DNA of 64,000 nucleotides, taken from positions 248,001-312,000 of the forward strand of contig JASJOG010000008.1 in the NCBI GenBank assembly GCA_030142905.1, given 5' to 3'. The DNA is from Heliopora coerulea. Lineage: Eukaryota > Cnidaria > Anthozoa > Scleralcyonacea > Helioporidae. A program made the translations under genes and the position numbers. Under the pieces are notes generated by a model that saw nothing but the letters and a program-made list of their open reading frames with translations, had not been told where the DNA came from and did no database searches. Below are positions 38,311 to 47,500 of this stretch, in pieces (position 1 is the first letter of the stretch; every line of letters starts with the position of its first letter).

Positions 38311-39597
38311 ATACTACTCTGTAGTGTCATATAAAAGCATCATATAAAAAACGTGTGTGGAAAAAAGTGACTCAATTCAACCAACTTCGATTGTTAGTAT
38401 CTACCGTCATGCAGCATCCATTAACTTTCATCGCGGGAGGATGCACTCATAATAGAAAGACCCTGCGGGAAAAAGAAGCTGTTGGAAGACCATTAAACCG
38501 CCGTCAATGCTGTACCAAGGGGGAGAGGCACTGGGCTCATTGCCCCTGGTGCACAATTTTATGGGGCAACATTTTAAGAAACAAAAATTCGACTTTTGAG
38601 GGGGGATTTTCTAAATTCAAAAATATTTTTCAAAGCTCAACAAAATATTAAACCAATGTTTTGACTTCTCGTTGTTAAATCACTTAAATGACAACTTTGC
38701 AACTGTCAAGGCTAGGAAGCGCCTGTTTTAAATTTTCCATTCCATTTTGGATAATAAAAAACAAAAAGCATTATTACCAATTGTTTCTACAGAAGCATTG
38801 CGTTTAGTTGTATAGTATAAGGAGCCTGGGGTGCGTTAAAAAAGACAGGGGGAGCCCTCCAACTGAATTTGGCCAGGGCGAACTGCCTCCTAGGTACGGC
38901 TGTTTGCATCAACCATCCTCCTCAACATATCATCTGGCTCTATGGACAAAAGCAATCCATTTATTTCGTAATGATCAAGACTATAGCATGCATTGAACTC
39001 AAGGAGGGTATGCTATCCGACGATGACAAAACGAACTTTTAATTTAGACATGTCGTAGTGAAACCTGGTCGTTCTTGATGATCTGTTATCGCAATAGCTT
39101 ATCTACTTACCAAGGGAAGTCATCATCGGAATCTGTTTGTGATTTATGATGTTCGGGATATAACTCATCAAGACAAAAGAAAACAGAAGCACTAGCTTCA
39201 ATGCCCACTATATCGTACTTTCCAAATCGCCTTATGAGAAATCGTTTTATGAGAAAGAAACAAATAGTCGTCCACAGAGGTCCGCTCAAGGGCTTGTCAG
39301 TCTGTTATTTGGTTCTGTTTTGGAGAGCATTGCAAAATTAGTATAAAAGCAGCCAACCCAAAACGATGGAGTCAGTTTAAACCATAGAGATCTCAGAAGG
39401 GACATTGCTCTTGATTGCAAATAGAGGATAATGGCAATGAAGAAACTACTTCCCCCCGTCACGTCGAAGGACATAAGATCTGATGACAATATCCTCACCC
39501 AATCCTATTCGGTTTGCAACATTTTGTGCCCAACTCGTAATTAATAAGGCGGCGCCTTGAATACGAATGAGAGCTAATCAAATATTCTATGCATAAT

Positions 39598-40356
39598 TAA
39601 TTTTGAGACACGTTCTCTGACTAAAATTTATTAAATATACGAGCTTTCGACTACCTAACTGTAGTCTTCGACAGGCAAGAGTGACATGAATTAATGACTT
39701 GTAGATATTTATAGGTGCGTGTTGAATTGAGGAACTATGTGGCAGGAAGCAATTAGCGAATACAATGCTTGTTGACAAGGACAGCGTATTGTCTGGGAAG
39801 CGGTTTGGAGTTATTGTCAGAATTCGCTATTAAAGCCGTATGCCAAGATTCTAATGTTTTTCGTGTTCGGTAGTTACCACTATCAATTACTCTATTATTA
39901 GCGAAGTCGATATTATGATTATTTTCCCATGCATGGTTAGCCATGTTTGAACCTTTTTTATAGTTTTTAACATTCCGGATATGTTCCTTTTTTCGTGTTT
40001 CAAATGATCTTCCTGTTTCACCAACGTATGACCACGAGCAATCCAAACAAGGTATATTGTAGACAACATTGGTTCGGGTGGAACCGAACACGAAAAACAT
40101 TAGAATCTTGGCATACGGCTTTAATAGCGAATTCTGACAATAACTTCAAACCGCTTCCCAGACAATACGCTGTCCTTGTCAACAAGCATTGTATTCGCTA
40201 ATTGCTTCCTGCCACATAGTTCCTCAATTCAACACGCACCTATAAATATCTACAAGTCATTAATTCATGTCACTCTTGCCTGTCGAAGACTACAGTTAGG
40301 TAGTCGAAAGCTCGTATATTTAATAAATTTTAGTCAGAGAACGTGTCTCAAAATTA
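39598..40356 (-). mobile_element. Penelope-like element fragment inside a 274-bp inverted repeat
   Basis: The arms 39598-39871 and 40083-40356 are nearly identical inverted copies, differing at one residue over the shared 39 residues I compared. The 211 bp spacer plus the arms encode, on the - strand, a GIY-YIG endonuclease domain of the Penelope-like retroelement type. The outer part of each arm carries GTTCTCTGACTAAAATTTAT, GAGCTTTCGACTACC and GTAGTCTTCGACAGG. Inverted partial duplicates are a known insertion form of these elements. The near-identity indicates a recent event. Confidence 0.8.
39753..40100 (-). pseudogene. GIY-YIG endonuclease domain of a Penelope-like element
   Basis: The frame includes VVYNIPCLDCSWSYVGETGR (the VYxIxC...YVGxTGR signature), FETRKKEHIRN, NMANHAWENNHNIDF and KTLESWHTALIANS, matching the C-terminal endonuclease of Penelope-like elements. 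The reverse-transcriptase domain that should precede it is absent, so this is a 5'-truncated, nonautonomous remnant. The C-terminal part (from NRTRKTLESWHTAL) is repeated on the + strand in the other arm (to 40201). Confidence 0.8.
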
Positions 40357-40542
40357 CTTATGTCTCAACCTGGCTGCGCAATCTCCATATTTTCTTAAAT
40401 ATTCTATGCCTTCCCTTTACATCCCCCCGAAAAATAAAGGTTGATAGGCCCGCGTGATACGACTCACACTGGTTGCGTCACAGTTTGTCGCACCATTACC
40501 CAAAACATGAAGTATGAATACTAAACTGTTATGCTTGTCAGG

Positions 40543-40737
40543 GGCGCAACTGGAAGGGAGCTTTGAGGGGGGGGGGATCGCGACACCTGCCCTTTTTGTG
40601 AAAAATCGTATGTACCCTTTTAGTGACAGCTTTTTGCCCTCACTTTCCAAAGCCACGTAGATCTACTTCACTGGAAATGATCAAAATCGCCTCAGTAGTG
40701 CCTTGATACTACCATCCTACCCGTGCGCCCCTGCTTG
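40543..40737 (+). repeat. Dispersed GGCGCAACT repeat, copy 2
   Basis: GGGGCGCAACTGGAAGGG to GTGCGCCCCTGC, matching 31545-31760 in order and orientation, including GTAGATCTACTTCACTGG. Confidence 0.7.
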
Positions 40738-41088
40738 TAGTCGAAGAACAGTTATATCACAAACCTTTACAGCCGTAAATCTCAATCCGAATACATGGGG
40801 CGCGAATCCAATGATGAGGAACTATTCTTACGTATCTGGCCTTGAACGAAGGTGTAAGAGCGTTGTACTGAACTGAATTCTCGTCCCAATTGCCAGGTAA
40901 ATTCTAGAACGTGCAATAAAACATAATTACCTTGGTGACAAAACTCCTCATGATTGGTAGGTCCACATGCCAACATGATTTTGTAAAACTTTTACTTTGG
41001 AAGAATGAGAAAATTTATACCTGTAAGAGTTAAAATCGATTTCAATATGGGGGAGATGTTATCGTGACTCAGTTTTTGAGTTTTGGAC

Positions 41089-41094
41089 TTTATT
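41089..41094 (-). terminator. Candidate polyadenylation signal of the astacin-like gene
   Basis: AATAAA on the - strand, about 255 bp after the stop of the last visible exon. Confidence 0.4.
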
Positions 41095-41347
41095 TCAAAC
41101 ATAAGACCATTAAAAACTATATAGTTTTAACTTTATCTGCAGTGGGCTACCCTGAACTACAGACGACACACAAATGAGCATAAAAGCCCAGAGAAAGTAA
41201 ATATCTCCTGATTCCCTATGATTCCCTATCTGAAGGAACAAAGACAAAATTACTGGAAATGACATTGCAAAGAGTCTAGGTTTACAGAATTGTCTAGGAG
41301 TAGCTTCGAACAGATACCCAGTAAATTCCCGCCAGTGTTGGTCATTC

Positions 41348-41533
41348 TTATAAATCAACATAAACTGTAACCTGTGTCCATCCATACTCTGTTGAAAATG
41401 GCCGATACTTTGTTCTGTAATTACCACGTTCACTATACCATACTTCATATCTGTCGATGTATGATGGAATAGTGTAGCTCATCAAGCCTTGAGTGGCAAT
41501 TCCTGTAACTTTAACTGTCTGACCAAGGTCTAC
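41348..41533 (-). CDS. Astacin-like gene, last visible exon (discoidin domain)
   Basis: Begins phase 0 after TATATTTTAG with VDLGQTVKVTGIATQGLMSY, a clear F5/8C strand, then IDRYEVWYSERGNYRTKY. It runs 61 codons to a TAA at 41350-41348. In the -1 frame, YKNDQHWREFTGY and later GDIYFLWAFMLIC look like the rest of the domain, so a 1-nt frameshift (or a real truncation, or sequencing error) is likely. Confidence 0.65.
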   Translation of the reverse strand, partial: VDLGQTVKVTGIATQGLMSYTIPSYIDRYEVWYSERGNYRTKYRPFSTEYGWTQVTVYVDL

Positions 41534-44500
41534 CTAAAATATAAAAATAGAAGTTGAACTTTAATCCGATTCAGACCGGGCCTTTGAAGCCCGCGCGAAT
41601 TTTGAAGATTTATAATTTCAAAACTGTTACTGCCGTATTGCCAAGGAACTGTTCAAAATTGTTTAAATATGGTAAACTGCGTGAAAATGTAAAAACCTGT
41701 AACTCGGTTTGACTTTGTCGAGATATTTTTGAAATTCTTAAACTCGTTTCTGTCTTTTAAGACATATTTTGCATGTATTTTAAAAGAGAACTCTTCAAAA
41801 ACTGTAAAATGTCGCGTGGGAGACTAAAACTGACTTAAAAACCTGAGTAGGAGACTGAAACTGACGTACAAAATTTGCCTCCATAGGTGGCCATCTTGGT
41901 TTCACTTTTCATTGGCCAGTTAGCATTTCAGATATGGGAATGAGTTCACCGGGCTGACCATGATGGCGAATTCAAGATGGCAAACACTAAAGTAGCAACT
42001 TTATTCTGAATGAAGGATTTGGAGGCGTAATTTTATCGCTTCCAAGCAGATATTAGGAAGATATAAAAAAGGTCGTTTTACCCAAAGAAGCTATTTTCAC
42101 AATTTTAAGGTTAAATGTTACAACTTGTAAGAAAAACATTAGTTGAACCAATCATTTTTTGCCAGAATACTGCCTTCAGACTTTTTCTGCATTAAAAAAA
42201 ATTTCTCAGTTTCGGATCAGGTTGAAATCAAATGTAAACGACCTCGTAAATGTTCCGTTGGACAAAATGTCCTCCACAGGCAGCTCTGGCGCCTGGGAAG
42301 ACGATGGCGGTTGGGCAGTAATCGGCTGGTCATTGGCTGAGAACCAAACGGTTATACTTGTCCAAGAAAGAAAACAGAGAAGTTTCTTAGACGAGCGCAG
42401 TATGAAGTACGGTCAGAAGAAGGTCAAATGTTATAAACTCCATACTTAATGTTTATATAAGTTTGTGAGAATTTTCTTACCTGAGTTAAGACGGTCTGAT
42501 ATTCACCAAACCCAAATATTTTAATACAAGTAATAATAAAATGGATTTTACTCACAAGTATTCTTTATGACAATATAATTCTATTTATGCAAGGTTTTTT
42601 ATGGTTCTATTACCATGGCAATGGTCGGGGGGAATTTACCTGCTCAAAGACAGCCATATTCTAGCAGTTCTACCTACTTGCTTTTTAATCAATGAATATG
42701 TACCTTTTAGTGAGCTTTAATTAAGCTATCCAACCAAACAAAAAAAGTCCTTTACAATAAACAATTTTAAAGTTGAAAAAAAAAAAAAAGACAACTTTTT
42801 TTTTTTTATTTAAAAAGCTATCGCAAGTTCCCCGTTTGTAAATTAACTATTCATTAACTATTCTACAGAATGGATTTACTCTAGTTCATTACAATTCCTA
42901 CTGTTGGTTTGGCACGGATGTTTTTCAACTAGTTCAGCCAGTCACTTATTGAAAAACAAGCAACGGTACAAAAAATGGACGAGGTAATTGCCCCCCCTCC
43001 TTTATCCGCAGCTCCGCGGTCACAGGATCGTGCTCCTTTTTTTATGAATCCGTTATGCAGGTTTTTACATTGAGACCTGACAATTAGTGATGAGAGCAAA
43101 CTAAGAATGAATCTAAAAATTATCGCTGACGCTGCCAATAAGGTAATTCATCACGACGTTTACCACAAGATGTATCGAGATGAATACATTATAAATTATC
43201 CCGAAAACTGCAACGATAGCATATTCAATCCCGGCTAGCCTTGTCCATCATCTACACATTTAAAAACGAACAGACAGTAACTGCAGCTTTTGGCAGAGTC
43301 GAGTCTAACACGAAAATGATGTAATTACTGTATCAGGTCGGTAAAGCCAACAGTCATATACAATTATTACGTCGTAATATGTCAGGTTTGACAATACAAA
43401 AAGTTGTAACAGTCCGTTGCTTTTTTATTTGTGTAGTTATTGCATTATTCCATATTTCCTCGATAAAATTTGAAACCCGACATCAATTCTTTGGAAAACT
43501 CTTTTCTAATAGTTTCTTAGTACAACAACGTTGGCTTAAGGATAAAGAAAGTCGACCTATAATCACGTTTTAACATTGTGCAAACGTCCTTTTTTACTGA
43601 AGGTTTCTGTGGACGATAAGGTTGGTTGAAGAGCAAAGAAAATTGACTTATAATCAAGTTGAAATAATGGGACAAATCCGCTCACACACCAAGTAGTAAA
43701 TATTTCAATACCTGAATCCATGGCTGCTTATCATTTTTTTGAGGACACCATGCACCATTTCCAGACCGACTTGGTGAATTGTGAAGTCTTCCTTGACCTG
43801 GGTAATATCTCGTCTTCGAGCTACTGGCTACCATCGCCCTATCGCTAATAACCCCGTTTTGCAGCCCCAGTGCTTTCAAGCAGCCAGAGGTTGAGGCACA
43901 GTTATACAAGGCGTTGAGTTGGTAGTTATCAACTGGAGAGAGTCCAAGTTGTTGACCAAGGACGATGTTGGCACCAGCACGAGCTAAAATTGTGTATAAA
44001 CCTCTAGCTTTCGAAAATGCGTTTCTTGGAAGGTGCATGATTGATGTGATATCGTAAGGTGAACCGAGGTTGTCGATTTGACCGTGAGGATATTTCTGGA
44101 AATTTAATAATTTTCCTGACAACAATAGAAACAATCATTCATATTAGTGTCATTATTATTACTCCACTTCTACGCACCATCCAATGAAGGACAGTGGTGG
44201 CGGATCTTTTTACGTTAACATTGGCGCCCAACAACCAGTGAGGTAGGCCAATGCCAGATACTGCGTTTTCAGAAAAGTTGCAAGAATAAAGAACAATAAA
44301 GTTTTTTGCAAAAATGTCGAACACCTACTAGACCCGACCCGTTGTGTCCATCCAGCTTACCAGCCAGGCCTTAATAGGGCTGGAAGGGTATTAAAAATTA
44401 CATCAATACTCCCCCAGTAGAATACACAGCTTCAGTCTAACAGTATTTTGGTGCACTCCCAACCAATGAAGGTAAATTTCATTGTGATGCTGTAGATTTG

Positions 44501-47500
44501 AAAGACTGAATATAGTTTTTCTCTTCAACCAATAACATGTTCATGACATAGAAGTGCTCCGGACTCACCAACCAGTTAAGGTAAAGGACATCAGAACAGT
44601 CAAGAGGCTTCTTGTATGTTCTTGGGCTGACTAGGGCAGGTTTGACAATACCTGAGGATGTGTGTACGAGCAACCACCGGCCAATCAAGGCAAGCGGATG
44701 TCTTCAGTCAACCATCTACCCACCTGGCAAGACAGGGTCGGTAGTCCCTGAGGCTTCAGTTCAGCCATCCCTTGTTTATCAAGGGGTTATTAAGCAGCGT
44801 ATTAAGGGGTTTGTTTTTTAAGCCGTTCAATAAACTCGCAGTACATGCTTTATCAGATATAAAACACGAGGTGACAGCCGAGTGTTTTATATCCGATAAA
44901 GCACTCATGCTCGTTTTCTGAACATCACTTCGAGGACCAGAGCTTCTTCAATTCCCTTTTGAGTTCATCATACTTTTCAACCTTTTCGTCTTCTTTCTGT
45001 TTGACCCTATTATCTGCTGGGATAGCTATGTCAATAATTAGGCATTCTTTCTCCTTCTTCTTCAATACTACATATCAGGCTGCCTATGTTCTATTACATG
45101 GTCGCTTTGAATGCTAAAATCCCACAAGAGTTTGACGCCTTCGTTATCCACAGCGCTTTCCGGTTTATGTTCATACCACTTTTCCTCTCTCTTCAACTGA
45201 AAAACTCAACTTAGTTCCCAGTGCAAAATGTCGGCCACATTGTCATGACGACGCTTGTGTTCCTTTTGTGCTAATTTCTTACTTTCACGACGATATGTGA
45301 GACTGTCTGTGTCTCGCATTTCTCGTCACATAACCTACACGATGGGGAGTCTGATGTTTGGTCAATGTGGAAGTAAACATATTTCATTCATAGAGCCTGT
45401 TCCTGGGCTGCAAATATTAAAGCTTCTGTCTCTGGCTTGAATGCACTTTTTCTCAGCCAATTCCAGGATCCTTACTTGTCAATTTCCTCTCCCATATCAC
45501 TTTTGAATTGGCCACACATTTCTTCGTTCTTCCATGCATTCTCGAAAAAATCGCTGGTTTCCTTTTTATACGTTGTTTTTTCTTTACTTTGTTCGGTTTC
45601 TATAATACTTACTTCTTTGACTTTCTCTAATAATGGTCCTACACTGTTCTTTAAATACCAGTCTAGGCTATTCTCTTCTACTAGCACACACCCCTTGCAA
45701 CTTATTAATCGTCTTCCCCCTAGTTGTCTGAGTAAGTATAATCGGTCAACGTCGCTTTTCGGGGGAAACGTGCCGTGCAATATTAGCACTTTTTTTGTTT
45801 TTCTATCAAGACTTGTCGATTCTTCTGTGGTCCATTTCATAATTCCTGCTCCATATCTCAACAACGCAGCCCAGGTGTCAATTGCTATTATTTTGTTTTT
45901 CGCGCTTAGTTTAGATTTCAAAACTACTCTGAGTTGTCTTAAGTACTCTTTTACAAACTCGCTTTTCGTTTCCTCCTCCATTATTCAGTCAAACTCTAGG
46001 ATCCCCAGATATTTGTATCCATCCTTCTCAAGTGCCTTTATTACCTCTCTATCTAGCAGTTGTATTCCCTTATATTCAGTAACTTTTCCTCTTTTTTGCA
46101 TAACAGTAATAACAACAATCTCAAGTAACGATATCGTTATTCATGGTAGTTTAATTAAGATAATTTTCGATTTAAGTCCGTAATTATGATTAAAAATATT
46201 ATAAAATTATTATTTGACGAGTCGTGCAAAATATCGTGATTTTTCAATGCAAAGTGGATCAATGTTTTGTTGGTGCTGAAGGTAGAGGTGCATAATTAAC
46301 ATTTTGTGATAACCGAGCTCAATAATTGTTTTACATTTTGATAAGCTGGCATAGCGAGCCGTTTTTACTTACGTAGAGAGCAATACTATTTCCTGCAAAA
46401 TAACGTTGCCTGACAATGCAAGAATAAAACTTTGTTTTAATGCAGTTACTTTCTGGCAACATAGTTCCCAATCATAACGAAGAAAAGTACCGCTATTCAC
46501 TTGCAACTCTATAATTATCATCAAGAAAATGAATTGCTTTCAGTTTGTAAGCTGGCCAAAGTTATCTGTAAATTGGACTAATAAATTTATAACTTGAAAT
46601 ATTATACAAACCATCTGAGATTGCCTCGAATCAGTATCTGGGGACCTAAAATTCAAAATTTGACTACTAGGTTTTCTCCCGGGGTCATATGTCTCTGTAG
46701 CCATGCTCCCAGTTTGTAGAAGGTTCCCCAAAAAATGTAGGTCTGGCCACTCCACTGGTATGAATCTCTCTCATCTTACTGATGATATCTTGGACAAACT
46801 TAACAGCGGCTTTATTATGGGCATAGTATTTCTTAATCGGTCAAACGCCTTCGGTACTGACGACCATCAACTTCTATTGACTAAACTGAATTGTCTTGGT
46901 TTGGATTATAATGCCATTGGTTGCCATAAGTCATCTCTGAGATTATTTTCTCGTGACGACTATAAACAGTATTTTTTCAAGTTCCACACCTATCTCAGTA
47001 GGTATATCTCAGGAAAGTATACACAGACCCTTAGTCTCGTGTACATCAATTGCTTACATACCTCCGTAAACCATTAAGGCCCTATCCACACGATACGATT
47101 GTCGCATAAGATTCGATTTTTATTTTTAACTTAACTAAACTCAACTTAGTTTAACCTAATTTAAACTTATTTAGATACGGTAATCTTTCGGTTCCTTGGT
47201 TTTTCAAAGGACCATGTTTGCCAGTGTCGTAAAATATATATCAAACCCTGTAACACAACTTTTCTCCAACTACAGTACAGGTATTCTATTATCATGACTT
47301 ATTTCTTACTTATAAAATAAACTAAATTGACAAATAAAAATTGAAAACTTTAGCAATAGTACTTAGGTTAATTGCATTACTTGAGACGTTGAATGAAGTT
47401 GTTGTTGAGCCATAAAGATTATTGCCAGCAGATAAGCTTTAGTAAAACCACTGTTCCTGAAATAAATATATTTTTAAAAAAGGTCTTTAATTTACTACCG

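Larger units (their letters stand above)
37244..39559. mobile_element. 2.3 kb element with long imperfect inverted ends and a small ORF
   Basis: The outer ends CAAGGGCACCGCCTTATTAA (37244) and its inverse ending GGCGCCTTG (39559) are terminal inverted repeats. Inward, further blocks match in inverted orientation: ATCAGATCTTATGTTCTT (about 37350) with about 39480, GGGTTGGCTGCTTTTACAC (about 37873) with about 39350, and ACCTCTGTGGACGA (about 37953) with about 39270. The left arm carries extra DNA with a 109-codon - strand ORF. The middle holds a 190 bp purine tract. It looks like a foldback or long-TIR transposon; superfamily unknown. Confidence 0.6.

Noticed and set aside
38016..38330. 104-codon - strand Ser/Phe/Leu/Pro-rich ORF
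   Set aside because: It is produced by the purine tract at 38118-38310 and has no ordinary protein composition.
40176..40457. 93-codon + strand ORF identical in part to a - strand ORF at 39587-39778
   Set aside because: The identity is due to the inverted repeat arms; the frame is the noncoding end of the Penelope-like element.
44139..44324. Ankyrin repeat suggested by LLGANVNVKRSATTVLHW on the - strand
   Set aside because: Only one partial repeat-like string and no second unit or conserved TPLHxAA; judged to be chance.
45437..46183. 248-codon + strand ORF, Ser/Leu/Phe-rich, membrane-like
   Set aside because: It is the antisense shadow of the LINE remnant on the - strand, which has clear reverse-transcriptase and endonuclease motifs.
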